DNA of 64,000 nt from Ovis canadensis. Taxonomy: Eukaryota; Chordata; Mammalia; Artiodactyla; Bovidae. The notes below the pieces were generated by a model. That model saw nothing but the letters and a program-made list of their open reading frames with translations. It did no database searches and was not told the DNA's origin. Each line of letters starts with the position of its first letter. The stretch's first letter is position 1. Made by a program: the position numbers and the translations under genes. Positions 1 through 10,199 of this stretch are shown piece after piece. The DNA lies in the NCBI RefSeq assembly GCF_042477335.2, contig NC_091245.1, forward strand, positions 31,444,501 through 31,508,500, read 5' to 3'.

Positions 1-11
1 AATGCACTTTT

Positions 12-74
12 TTTCTCTCATGGAGACACTGAGGCACAGACTAAGGAAATTATTTTCACAAAACCATTTAGCCA
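12..74 (-). repeat. Possible MIR remnant
   Basis: A short stretch including 'gacactgaggcacag' resembles the reverse complement of the conserved MIR core. It is short and degraded, and the match rests on one motif. Confidence 0.3.
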
Positions 75-351
75 GGACTCCCCTGGTGGTCTAATGGTTA
101 AGAATTTGCCTGAAAATGCAGGGGACACAGGTTCAATACCTGCTCTGGGAAGATTTCCCATCTGTGGGGAACTGGGCCCATGTGCCACAACTACTGAGCC
201 CATGCTCCACAGCAAGAGAAGTCACTGCAGTTAGGGGCCCACGCATCACAGCTAGTGAGTAGCCCCTGCCTGCTGCAGCTGGAGAAAAGCCCATGTGCAG
301 CAACGAAAGACCAGTAGAGCCAAATATAAATAAATAATTTACAAAAAAAAA
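75..351 (+). mobile_element. CHR-type tRNA-Glu-derived SINE
   Basis: The copy opens with a tRNA-Glu-like head (ctcccctggtggtctaatgg), has a B-box-like ggttcaatacc at 130-140 and ends in an A-rich tail of aaataaataa type. The middle carries the phrases typical of this cetacean-hippo-ruminant family ('gccacaactactgagcccatg'). It is longer than the short CHR copies elsewhere in this window, so it is a different subfamily. No protein is encoded; Pol III would have transcribed it and LINE machinery copied it. Confidence 0.75.
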
Positions 352-397
352 TAGAGATCAGTGGCATCAGACTACTGCCTGGATTATAATCACACTA

Positions 398-606
398 GTC
401 ACATCACTCTGGTCCAACTCTTTGCAACCCTATGGACTGTAGCCTGCCAGGCTCCTCTGTCCATGGGATTCTCTGGACAAGAACTCTGGAGTGGGTCGCC
501 ACGCCTTCCTCCACGGGATCTTCTGGACCCAGGGGTCAAATACTGAGTCTCTCGTGTCTTCTGCACTGGCAGGTGGGTTCTTTACTACTTGTGCCACTGG
601 GTAGAC
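398..606 (-). mobile_element. Bov-tA SINE, diverged
   Basis: Read on the minus strand this is a tRNA-derived head followed by the Bov-A unit. On the plus strand the Bov-A hallmarks 'tggactgtagcctgccagg' and 'tctggagtgggtcgcca' appear in order, then the degraded head with a broken B box near 530-540. Many substitutions suggest an older copy. Confidence 0.8.
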
Positions 607-607
607 A

Positions 608-698
608 TCAAATCTGCATCTGCAGCACCAATCCCAGTGCCCAGTATGTGAGAGGCACTCAATAAAAATTTTTTGAGTGAGTGAATGAAAGGATGAAT
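608..698 (+). repeat. L2 LINE 3' end
   Basis: The sequence 'agaggcactcaataaaa' followed by gagtgagtgaatgaa matches the conserved end of L2 with its TGAA-type tail. Only the last ~90 bases remain. Confidence 0.65.
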
Positions 699-1887
699 AA
701 TTATACAAAGGAACTAAAGTTAGGATTCATCGTGCTTTTTAGCTATCTTTGACTTGACATTATGAACTTCCTAAGAGTTCTGGAATTGCAAACATGGAGA
801 TTCCTGTGGACAAGATCAGCTTCCTATTTTCATTTACTCAATTCATGTGTGCTGAACCACTACCACATAAAAGGCAAGGTGTTAAATATTGTGAAAATGT
901 CACTAGAATATTTATGGTTCTTCTTCATCTGTGTCTGGAAAATACTGTTAGTAAGTAGAGAAATCATAATTTTCCCTCCCACCTCTTCTTCCCGCATTAT
1001 AAGCTGCCTGCTTCCCACATCAATAAGGCTGGAAAAGGAAAGTGTATGCCTATAGAGACAAAGTTAATGTTAAGATTTCCTGTTACTCCTATTACTCATC
1101 CCGGATTTCTATGACAGTCTTATAAACGGGGAAATAATATTAACTTTTCCATCAAGACCATGTTCCTGTTAAATTAAACATGTCTTATAAATCAAATGTT
1201 TTGTTCTACTAACAGTAAAATTGGAGAGTTTCATTTTCATTTCTGGTCATCTTCAGTTAGGAATAATTCCTAACACAAAAACTTCAGTTAATTGTTCTCA
1301 TTCCTGAACACACTCACCAAGGGAGTCTTAAAAACATATAATGCAATTTCCTGACTTTACCTAAGATCCACTAAAACTGAATATCTTAGTTTCATTTTCA
1401 AATTGCTTTTCCAAAGAAGAGAAATTTAGAAGCAACTATATATTTTTACTATGTGGGAAGAAAAGAAATAAGGAAGTAACTGGAGGAGAATATGGGGTAA
1501 AGGGAGGATTACTTCTGAAGATGAAATATCTAACACCATGCTTATATCCTTACAGGAAAGATCCAAGTTGAGAGAGAAGGACAGATGTATTAGTGATTAA
1601 GGGGAGAGTATAATCCTAGAGACAAGTCATTGAATAGGTAAAAGTGGATGGATCCAGTGCACAAGGAGAAGGGCTAGCCTTTGATAAGATCATGAATGTA
1701 CATCTATATTAAAGGAATACTAGAATAGTATGGTTCATTGGTAGATTCTGCTATGAAAGTATGTCAAATTTCTACTTTCTCAATGAAACTGGAAACAAGG
1801 TTATGAAGAAAAGAGTGAGAAGAGAGGACAGAGGTATGCTGGAGGTTTGAGAAGGGAAACAATGACATAAAATTCTTATCTAGGAAG
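699..1887. other. Unassigned AT-rich interval
   Basis: No ORF, repeat or RNA gene is supported here. A purine-rich part near 1480-1700 reads like an old interspersed repeat, but I cannot name a family. The 97-aa ORF at 762-1055 has no recognisable domain and is treated as chance. Confidence 0.4.
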
Positions 1888-2900
1888 ACGTGACCTAAAT
1901 GGCAGAATAGGAAGACCCTGAGCTTACTTCCTCCAACAGGCACATCAAAAATACAGCCATTTACAGAGCAATTGTGTATAAGAAATACCTGGAGACTAGC
2001 AGACAATGTTTTTCACAACTACAGATATAAAGAATAAATGACAATGATTTAGGTAGAAGGGGCAGAGACATGGTATAGTCAAGTCCTTATCCTGGGTAGG
2101 TAACCCACAAACAGCAGGATAATCACAATTGCAAACTTCTCCCCAGGGAGCAAGGATTCTGAACCTCACACTGAGCTCCCCAGCCTGGGGGTTGTGGGGA
2201 CTTTCAATAAGAAGATAAGCCTCTTGAAGGCCAGTCACGCTTATGTGGAGGAGAGTCAGAGGGAAGACTATAGGAAACAGAGAACCCACTCTTAGGGAGT
2301 GTGCACAGATCTCATATACTATGAGGCCCAGAACAGAGGCAGTAGCTCGAAAGGAAACTGGGTCAGTCCATTTCTTGATTTTGAAAAGCCTCCCAGAGAG
2401 ACAGAAGCAAGTGGAGTTTCCCCTTGGAACACAGATACTGGAGGCAGCCATTCTGGGGAGCCCATTTTACCCCAGGGATACAGTGGCCACTTTGGAGCCC
2501 ACTCTCTAGCCTATAAATGCCAAGGGCTTACCTGCTCACCAGAGGTTTGGCACCAGCCCTGGGATCCCATGGACTGAGCAGCCAGATGCACAGAGACCCA
2601 GACCCACCCACCAGTGGCCTAGAAGCTACGACCAAGACATAACCTGGCAGCCAACCAGGTTGAGGCCCAGTCCTGCCTGCCAGTACACCCATCATAGTCA
2701 GCCCTGCTGCAAAAGAATGGCCCACACAGTCCACATAGAGGGATATTTGGAGCATATAGCTCTGGGGACGCAAGAGGAGTGTGATGCCAGCCCCATTGTA
2801 AATCTCATACATAAAGTCACTTCTCCAATATCAGCATATATAACTTACTTAATATAGAGAAATAAACACAGAGGATTAGGCAAAAGGAGGTGACAGAGAA
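1888..2900 (+). promoter_or_regulatory. L1 5' UTR (ancestral internal promoter region)
   Basis: This GC-richer block between the L1 start and ORF1 holds phrases such as 'cagccattctggggagccc' and 'tagcctataaatgcc' that belong to old mammalian L1 5' UTRs. Such UTRs carried the sense Pol II promoter and sometimes an antisense one. Activity today is not visible from sequence. ORFs of 80-150 aa on both strands here are shadows of this noncoding block. Confidence 0.6.
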
Positions 2901-2902
2901 AT

Positions 2903-3650
2903 ATGTTCCAAACAAAGGAGTAAGCCAAAACCCCAGAACAAGAAATAAGCAAACTAGAGATAAGCAATATTCCCAAAAAAGAATTCAAGGTAATAATCCT
3001 AAAGGTGCTCAATGAACTTGGATGAATGGATTAACTCTTTCTAATAAAGCATAAGCAAATAGAACTGAAGAAAAACATAGTGGAAATTAAAAATACACTA
3101 GGAGGAGTCAACAGTAAAATAGATGATACAGAAGATCAGAACAGCAAACTGAGAGAGCAGTAGAAATTATTCAAGTGAACAGAAAGAATAATCTTTTTAA
3201 AATGAAGATAGTTTAATAGACATCTGGGACAACATTATGCATACTAATGTTCACATTTATAAGAGTCCCAGAAGAGAAAGAGAAAGGGGAAAGAGATTTT
3301 TTTTGAAAAGATAATAGCTGAAAACGTCCCTAACCTGGGAATACAGACTAAGTCTAGAAAGCACAGATAATCTGAAACAAGATGAACTCAAAGAGGTCCA
3401 CACCAAGACACATTATAATTAAAATGAAAAAATTAATAATAAAAAGAGAATCTTGAAGCAACAAGATTGTATCCAAGCAACTACTTGTATACAAGGGAAC
3501 TTCCATAAAAATCATTAGCTGACTTTTCAGCAGAAACTTTTTGGACCAGAAAGGAGTGGCATGATACATTCAAAGTAATGAAAGTTAAAAACCATACAAT
3601 AAAGAATATGCTACAAGGCTATAATTTAGATTTGAAGGAGACATAAAGAG
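2903..3650 (+). pseudogene. L1 ORF1 remnant (first part)
   Basis: ORF1 encodes the L1 RNA-binding chaperone, which binds L1 RNA in the cytoplasm. The reading begins MFQTKE at 2903 and passes through a lysine- and glutamate-rich stretch that fits the coiled-coil part. Stops and frameshifts occur throughout. The downstream part lies beyond the BovB insertion at 3651-4125 and is equally broken. The start was chosen by position after the 5' UTR and by similarity to L1 ORF1 starts. Confidence 0.55.
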
Positions 3651-4125
3651 GTTCAGTTCAGTTTAGTTCAGTCGCTCAGTCGTGTCTGACTCTTTGTGAC
3701 CCCGTGAATCGCAGCACGCCAGGCCTCCCTGTCCATCACCAACTCCTGGAGTTCACTCAGACTCATGTCCATCGAGTCAGTGATGCCATCAAGCCATCTC
3801 ATCCTCTGTCGTCCCCTTCTCCTCCTGCCTCCAATCCCTCCCAGCATCAGGGTCTTTTCCAATGAGCCAACACTTCGCATGAGGTGGCCAATGTACTGGA
3901 GTTTCAGCTTTAGCATAATTCCTTCCAAAGAAATCCCAGGGCTGATCTCCTTCAGAATGGACTGATTGGATCTCCTTGCAGTCCAAGGGACTCTCAAGAG
4001 TCTTCTCCAACACCACAGTTCAAAAGCATCAATTCTTCGGCGCTCAGCCTTCTTCACAGTCCAACTCTCATATCCATACATGACCACTGGAAAAACCATA
4101 GCCTTGACTAGACGGACCTTAGTCA
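3651..4125 (-). mobile_element. BovB LINE 3' fragment, nested in L1
   Basis: The minus-strand reading gives the C-terminal part of the BovB polyprotein ([10 protein letters not shown], then [15 protein letters not shown], then [20 protein letters not shown]), followed by the family's ACTGA-type 3' repeats, which appear on the plus strand as ttcagttcag at 3651. The 152-aa reading frame at 3668-4126 is intact across this segment. It lacks the endonuclease and reverse transcriptase core. Host L1 sequence resumes at about 4126. Confidence 0.92.
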
Positions 4126-4710
4126 TTTACAAACAAGCAAAACATAAGAATGCAGCACCAATAAATGGGATTTACAAGGAATGTTAAAAGGACTTATCGA
4201 AACAGTAAAGAAGACCACAACTAGAAATATGAAAATTATGAAAAGTTTCTTCAGTAAAGGCAAACATAAAGGTAGTAAATAAAGCAATTGTAAAGCTAGT
4301 AGAAAGGTTAATATACAAAACAGTAAAATAACATATAGGGACACAATAACTAGTTAGAGATACACAAAAAATATGTAAAATATGTTGTAACAAAAAACAT
4401 TAAGCTTAGAGGAATGGGGAATAAAAACAAAGGGTTGTTAAAATATATTTGAACTTAAGAGATCAGTAACCTAAAAATATCATATATGTGTTATCTATAA
4501 ATCTGAAAAATGTTATATGAACTTCATGGTAACTAGAAACCCAAATATGTAATAGGTATGTATGCGAAAAAAGAGAAAAGAATCTAAACATAACACTAAA
4601 GATACTTATCATCAAATCACAAGAGAAGAAAGCAAAAAAAAAAAAGAAACGAAGAGACCGACAAAAGCAACAGAACACAATCAACAAAATGGCAATCCAG
4701 GACACTATCG
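4126..4710 (+). mobile_element. Host L1 continuation (late ORF1 / inter-ORF region)
   Basis: Between the two BovB insertions the plus strand again reads as old L1 ('ggacttatcgaaacag', 'caacaaaatggcaatcc'), matching the late ORF1 to ORF2 spacer of the same element. It is A-rich and without an intact frame. Confidence 0.65.
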
Positions 4711-5817
4711 TTGTTGCTCAGTTGCTAAGTCATGTCTGACTCTTTGCAACCCCATGGACTGCAGGACGTCAGGCATCCCTCTCCTTCACTCTCTCCTGGA
4801 GTTTGCTCAGATTCATGTCCATTGAGTCAGTGATGCTATCTAACCATTTTATCCTCTACTGCCCTCTTCTCCTTTTGCCTTTCATCTTTCCCAGCATCAG
4901 GGTCTTTTCCAATGAGTTGGCTCTTCACATCAGGTAGCCAAAGTATTGGAGCTCCAGCTTCACATCAGTCCTTCCAATGAATACTCAGGGTTGATTTCCT
5001 TTAGGATTGACTGGGTTGATTTCCTTTAGGATTGACTGGTTTGATCTCCTTGCAATCCAAGGGACTCTCAAAAGTCTTCTCCAGTACCATAATTCAAAGG
5101 TATCAATTCTTCGATGCTCAGCCTTCTTTATGGCCCAATTCTCACATCTGTAAATGACTACTGGAAAAACCATAGCTTTGACTATGTGGACCTTTGTTGG
5201 CAAAGTGATGTCTTTGCTTTTTCAAAAAAATTATTTATTTTTTAATTGAAAGATACTTTTTTAAAGAATTTTGCTATCTTCTGCCAAATATCAACATGAA
5301 TCAGCCACAGGTATACATATGTCCCCTCCCTCTTGAAACCTCCTCCCATCTCCCTCACCATCCCACCCTTCCAGGTTGTTACAGAGTCCCTTTTTGAGTT
5401 CCCTGAGTCATACAGCAAATTCCCATTGGTTATCGAGTTTACATAGATATCTAGTTTCTAGATATCATGGTTATCTGGTTTCCATGCTATTCTGTCTTTG
5501 CTTTTTAATACAGTATCTAGTTTGTCACAGCTTTCCTTCCAAAGAGCAAGTATCTTTTAATTTCATGGCTGCAGTGATTTTGGAGCTCAATAAAATAAAA
5601 TTTGCCACTGCTTCCACTTTTTCCCCTTCTATTTGCTATGAAGAGATGGGATCGGATGCCATGATCTTAGTTTTTTGAATGTTGAGTTTTAAACCAGCTT
5701 TTTGACTCTCCTCTTTCACCCTCAACTAGAGGCTCTCTAGTTCCTCTTCACTCTCTGCCAGTAGAGTAGTATAATCTGCATATCCAAAGTTGTTGATATT
5801 TCTCCCAGCAATCTTGG
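4711..5817 (-). mobile_element. BovB LINE 3' fragment with nested L1 tail
   Basis: The C-terminal BovB coding region is recognisable on the minus strand ([19 protein letters not shown] in the 4985-5203 frame). It extends back to the reverse transcriptase motif region near 5770-5790 ('ataatctgcatatcc' in plus sense, a mutated YADD block). The 3' end differs from the young copies ('gttgttgctcagttgc'), suggesting an older subfamily. The copy contains a perfect 25-bp tandem duplication (4990-5014 and 5015-5039) and an L1 tail at 5223-5493. Confidence 0.88.
5223..5493 (-). mobile_element. L1 3' end inserted into BovB
   Basis: The plus strand shows T-rich sequence and then the reverse complement of the ruminant L1 3' end ('caacatgaatcagccacagg'). 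It is flanked by the perfect 13-bp target-site duplication gtctttgcttttt (5210-5222 and 5494-5506). It is heavily 5'-truncated and noncoding. Confidence 0.88.
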
Positions 5818-6275
5818 TTAAGTACATACCTATTGATAATTACTTTAAATGTTAATAGGCTAAGTGTGCCAATCGAAAGACCTAGAATGAGAAGAGAGGG
5901 GGGAAAAAAAAAGAAGACATAGAGTAGCCGAATAGATAAAAAAATAAGATCCATATATATGCTGCCTACAAGAAACTTACTTCAGATATGGTGACACATA
6001 CAGACTAATAGTGAGGGGATGGAAAAAGGCATTGCATGAAAATGAAATGAAAAGAAAGCCAGGTTAGCAGTACTAACAAGCTTGAAAACACAAAAGAAGC
6101 TTGAAAACAATCACTTTAAGAAAAGACAAAAAAAAAAAGATATTACATGGTATAGAGACCAATCTAACAAGAAGATATAACAACTGTAAGTATATATGCA
6201 CCCAATTTAGAAGGACCTAAATGCATAAAACAAATGAACATAATATTCAGAATATATTTTGAATATAGACTATAA
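5818..6275 (+). pseudogene. L1 ORF2 endonuclease-domain remnant
   Basis: The reading after the BovB insertion matches the beginning of the L1 ORF2 apurinic-like endonuclease, which nicks target DNA in the nucleus. Visible pieces are the TLNVN start, a CCLQET block near 5960 and an IYAPN-like block near 6195. Frameshifts and stops break it. The reverse transcriptase domain is absent here. Confidence 0.65.
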
Positions 6276-6544
6276 TAGGATTTGTTGATGGATAGATACA
6301 AAGTGTGAGAGAGTCAAAGAGAAGGGTCAAAAATCACTTCAAGTATTTTGGCCTGAGCATGAAGTAGATTACAGTGCCATTCACTGACACAGAGACCTTT
6401 GCAGAAGAAGGAATCAAGAGTTCAGTTTCAGCATTTTTCATGTAATATTACCATTATTAATATATGTGACCACCATTTCATTAGATGATCAGTCATCAAA
6501 GACAGACCACAAATTCCCCAAAGCCCAAATAGCCCAATTTTTAA
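6276..6544. other. Unassigned interval, possibly an old repeat
   Basis: The phrase around 6310-6400 (gagagtcaaagagaaggg ... gtgccattcactgac) resembles a dispersed mammalian repeat I cannot name with confidence. Nothing coding is supported. Confidence 0.35.
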
Positions 6545-6638
6545 CATATGATGCTGTGATATTGTGGTATAAGAAATGTATGTTTAATCTTTTCCTGGCT
6601 CTAAGCGCAAGAGCATCTGGGCCCCTTGGAATTTCTTG

Positions 6639-6910
6639 CTGCTGCTGCTAAGTCGCTTCAGCCGTGTTCGACTTTGTGCGACACTATAGACAGCAACCCA
6701 CCAGGCTCCCCCGTCCCTAGGATTCTCCAGGCAAGAACACTGGAGCGGGTTGCCATTTCCTTCTCCAATGCATGAAAGTGAAAAGTGAAAGTGAAGTCGC
6801 TCAGTCGTGTTTAACTCTTAGTGACCGCATGAACTGCAGCCTACCAGGCTCCTCCATCCATGGGATTTTCCAGGCAAGAGTACTGGAGTGGGTTGCCATT
6901 GCCTTCTCCA
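6639..6910 (-). mobile_element. Bov-A2 SINE (dimer)
   Basis: There are two Bov-A monomers in tandem: the 'gctgctgctgctaagtcgc' end lies at 6639 and the two 'aggcaag' + 'gggttgccatt' blocks lie at ~6730-6770 and ~6870-6905. A perfect 11-bp target-site duplication ggaatttcttg flanks it (6628-6638 and 6911-6921). The CAG-type tail reads as CTG on the plus strand. Confidence 0.93.
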
Positions 6911-7462
6911 GGAATTTCTTGAGTGATGTGGTAAGAAGAGAATTTTTTGGTATTCACGACTGTCTACTTTCAGCCACTCCTGGATTTATGCTAATGAGAT
7001 AACTGGTTGTTAGAGGCTCCTAGAGGGCTTCAGGATACGAGCTAGTTGCCAGAAATACCAAGGCATGACTATAGGGTTGGAGTTTTGAGCTCTATTCCCC
7101 ATCCTCTGGGGAGGAAAGGACTGAAGACCAAGTCAGTTACCAATGGCCAATCACACCTGTGGAACTAAACTTTCACAAAACTCCCTAAATGGTGGGTTCA
7201 GAGAGCTTCCAGGTTGGTAAACACATTGAGGTGTTGAGGAGGTGATGTGCCTCAAGAGAACAAGGAAGAACCCCAACCCTGTATCTTGCTCTAGGCATCT
7301 TCTGTTTGACTGTAACTTTTATAATGCTAGTAATAGTTAAGTAGAGAACTTTTCTGAGTTGTGCAAGTCATTCTAGCAAATTATCAAACCTGAGAAGGAG
7401 GGGTCTATGAGAACCCCCAACTTTGTAACCAAGTCAGATATTAATGCGAGTAACCTGAGAAG

Positions 7463-8003
7463 TGCTTACTCCTTGGAAGGAAAGTTATGACCAACCTAGA
7501 CAGCATATTAAAAAGCAGAGATACTACTTTGCCAACAAAGGTCAGTCTAGTAAAGGCTATGGTTTTCCAGTGGTCATGTGTGGATGTGAGAGTTGGACTG
7601 TGAAGAAAGGTGACTACCGAAGAATTGATGTTTTTGAACTGTGGTGCTGGAAAAGACTCTTGAGAGTCCCTTGGACTGCAAGGAGATCCAGCCAGTCCAT
7701 CCTAAAGGAGATCAGTCCTGGGTGTTCATTGGAAGGACTGATGCTGAGGCTGAATCTCCAATACTTTGGCCACCTCATGCGGAGAGGTGACTCATTGGAA
7801 AAGACCCTGATGCTGGGAGGGATTGGGGTCAGGAGGAGAAGGGGATGACAGAGGATGAGATGGCTGGATGACATCACCGACCTGATGGACGTGAGTTTGG
7901 GTATACTCTGGGAGTTGATGATGGACAGGGAGGCCTGGCGTGCTGCAATTTATGGGGTCACAAAGAGTTGGACACGACTGAGCGACTGAACTGAACTGAA
8001 CTG
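7463..8003 (+). mobile_element. BovB LINE, 5'-truncated 541-bp copy
   Basis: The plus strand encodes the C-terminal BovB segment ([31 protein letters not shown]) and ends in the ACTGA repeats at ~8003. An 11-bp duplication with one mismatch (aacctgagaag 7452-7462; aacctgaaaag 8004-8014) marks the insertion. It sits inside the LTR-like element and lacks the catalytic domains. Confidence 0.93.
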
Positions 8004-8203
8004 AACCTGAAAAGCCAATACTTGGCACTGGCATCTAAAGTGGATACTGACGCTAACTCTGGGTAATTAGTGTCAGAATTGAGTTGAATTATAGGACACC
8101 CTGTTGTTGTCTGAAAAATTTGAGAATTGGTTAGTATGACAAAAATCCACAGATTTAGTGTCAGAAGTGCTGTGAGTAAAAGCATATCAAAGGTAGACAA
8201 TCC

Positions 8204-9520
8204 TTAAAATTAATTGAATGAATTTTTATAGTATATCTACTGAAAGATTAACTGCTTGCTAAGAATTTATTATGGATGTGTTCTAAGTCATGGGACCAAA
8301 ATGCAACTTTATATCCCTTATGAGAGGTAACTGTAAAAAGAAAAAAAAGTGTCTTTTAACAAAATAGACAAAGTTCTTGCAAAGTTTATTTAAAAAGAGA
8401 GAGAAAAAAAATGCATTTAAAATATTAGGAATAAAAGTAAAAGTATCTATTGAAACAGATCTTGAAAATCATGAGTAATAAAATTTTAAAACTTAAATAT
8501 TAGACAACTTAGAAAATATAACAAACAAAACTGAGAAAAAAGAATATTTCTTTAACAGATTAAAAAAATGAATATAACAAAGTAAATAAACAAGATGGAT
8601 CTATTTTATAGATAACTTCTACAAAACTTTCAAGAAACAGATAAACTGTATCTCATAAACTATTCCAGAGAATGCCAGAGATTAACAAGAAATTGAAAAA
8701 TTTCATAACTCATTTTTGAAACTACAAGCCTTGAAAATTTGTATAAAATTGCAACTTTTACTCTAAGTAATCTATACACTGTCATAAACTTAGCTATTAT
8801 CAAAATCCAAATATGAATTTTCAAAGAACTTAATAAGCTGATAATAGAATTCATACGGAAGAATAAATGGCAAAGTGTAACCAAAACAAAGCAGGAGAAG
8901 GAAAATAAAGAAGCAGGATTCAGTTTGCTGCATATGAAGACTGGATAGTATCTTGCTGAACTGTGGTAGGGAAAGATTTCTTGAGATAAAAAAAACTACC
9001 AACTATGAATGAGGCAATTAAAAAATTTCACTACATTTAGATTAAAACCTTTCATATGACAAAAGATATCAAAAAATGAAAACAGAAGCTAAATATTCAA
9101 AAACTATAATCACAACATATTTAACTAACCAACGATTATGATTCAAAATATATAAATAGATCTCAAAAATTTATATAAAGGCAATCCAACAGAAAAATAG
9201 GAAAAGGAAGGCAAATAGGTTCATAGGGAACAAGGAACCTGAATGACAGGCTTATAATAAGACATTTACGGTTTATTTATTAGAATTTAGTAGCAAATAA
9301 TTTTTGTAAGTAATTGACAAAATCTATACATGAATTAAAATAATTAACAAATAAATTTAATTACAAATTAAAACAATGAGATATTAATTTACAGCATCAA
9401 GATTTGCAGAAACTGATAAATCTGGTAACACCTATGTTGGCAAGGATTCAGAGAAAGGAAACACATAAACCATATTGGTAGAATCATTCACTAAAATTAT
9501 CAGTTTGGAAAGTTGCTTGA
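8204..9520 (+). mobile_element. Old L1 ORF2 remnant, upstream half
   Basis: A-rich sequence with diluted L1 ORF2 phrases ('gaataaatggcaaagtg', 'atattaatttacagcatcaa', 'ttggcaaggattcagagaaa') reads in plus sense towards the ORF2 C-terminus. It continues beyond the large BovB at 13822. No intact frame remains. The first few hundred bases (8204-8640) are weaker and could be ordinary AT-rich DNA. Confidence 0.55.
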
Positions 9521-9551
9521 CAGTTCAGTTCAGTTCATTTCAGTCGCTCAG

Positions 9552-10145
9552 TCATGTCTGACCCTTTGTGACCCCATGAATCGCAGCATGCCAGGCCTCC
9601 CTGTCCATCACCAACTCCTGGAGTTCACTCAGACTCACGTCCATTGAGTCAGTGATGCCATCCAGCCATCTTATCCTCTGTTGTCCCCTTCTCCTCCTGC
9701 CCTCAATCCCTCCCAGCATCAGAGTCTTTTCCAATGAGTCAAATCTTTGCATGAGGTGGCCAAAGTACTGGAGTTTCAGCTTTACCATCATTCCTTCCAA
9801 AGAAATGCCAGGGCTGATCTCCTTCAGAATGGACTGGTTGGATCTCCTTGCAGTCCAAAGGAATCTTAAGAGTCTTCTCCAACACCACAGTTGAAAAGCA
9901 TCAATTCTTCAGTGCTCAGCTTTCTTCACAGTCCAACTCTCACATCCACACATAACCAGAGGAAAAACCATAGCCTTGACTAGACGGACCTTAGTTGGCA
10001 AAGTAATATCTCGGCTTTTGAATATGCTATCTAGGTTGGTCATAACTTTTCTTCCAAGGAGTAAGCGTCTTTTAATTTCATGGCTGCAATCACCATCTGC
10101 AGTGATTTTGGAGCCCCAAAAAATAAAGGCTGAGACTGTTTCCAC
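9552..10145 (-). pseudogene. BovB polyprotein, C-terminal part
   Basis: Two overlapping open segments cover the part downstream of the reverse transcriptase: 10145-9909 (KITADGDCSHEIKRRLLLG ... [14 protein letters not shown]) and 9800-9552 ([16 protein letters not shown] ... [16 protein letters not shown], ending near [10 protein letters not shown]). The arginine-rich RRRRG stretch is typical of the family's tail and may bind nucleic acid, which is inference. Frameshifts separate the pieces. Confidence 0.85.
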
Positions 10146-10199
10146 TATTTACCCATCTATTTCCCATGAAGTGATGGGATTGGATGCCATGATCTTCGT

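Larger units (their letters stand above)
1888..6275 (+). mobile_element. Old L1 LINE: 5' UTR, ORF1 and start of ORF2, interrupted
   Basis: This L1 keeps its 5' end, which is unusual because most copies are 5'-truncated. It starts at 'ggcagaataggaagaccctg', a typical L1 5' UTR opening, and the UTR runs to about 2900. ORF1 starts at the ATG at 2903 (MFQTKE) and is broken by many stops and frameshifts. After two BovB insertions the ORF2 endonuclease start appears at about 5818 ('acttactttaaatg' region, reading T-L-N-V-N) and runs to ~6270, where the element stops. The rest of ORF2 and the 3' UTR are missing at this place. It is dead. Nested inserts are at 3651-4125 and 4711-5817. Confidence 0.8.
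6545..8203 (+). mobile_element. LTR-like element (old endogenous retrovirus LTR), interrupted
   Basis: After removing the two nested insertions, about 840 bases read like a mammalian solo LTR. They include 'agagagcttcc', an A/T-rich 'ttataatgctagtaatag' block where a polyadenylation region would lie, and 'gtgtcagaagtgctgtgag' at the end. No gag, pol or env is present. The family is not assigned. The ends are approximate. Confidence 0.45.

Noticed and set aside
1996..2451. 151-aa open frame on the minus strand as a possible gene
   Set aside because: It runs antisense through the L1 5' UTR, has no domain, and overlaps open frames on the other strand.
6545..8203. Endogenous retrovirus with coding region
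   Set aside because: Only LTR-like text is visible; nothing like gag, pol or env was found here or next to the LTR at 14084-14903.
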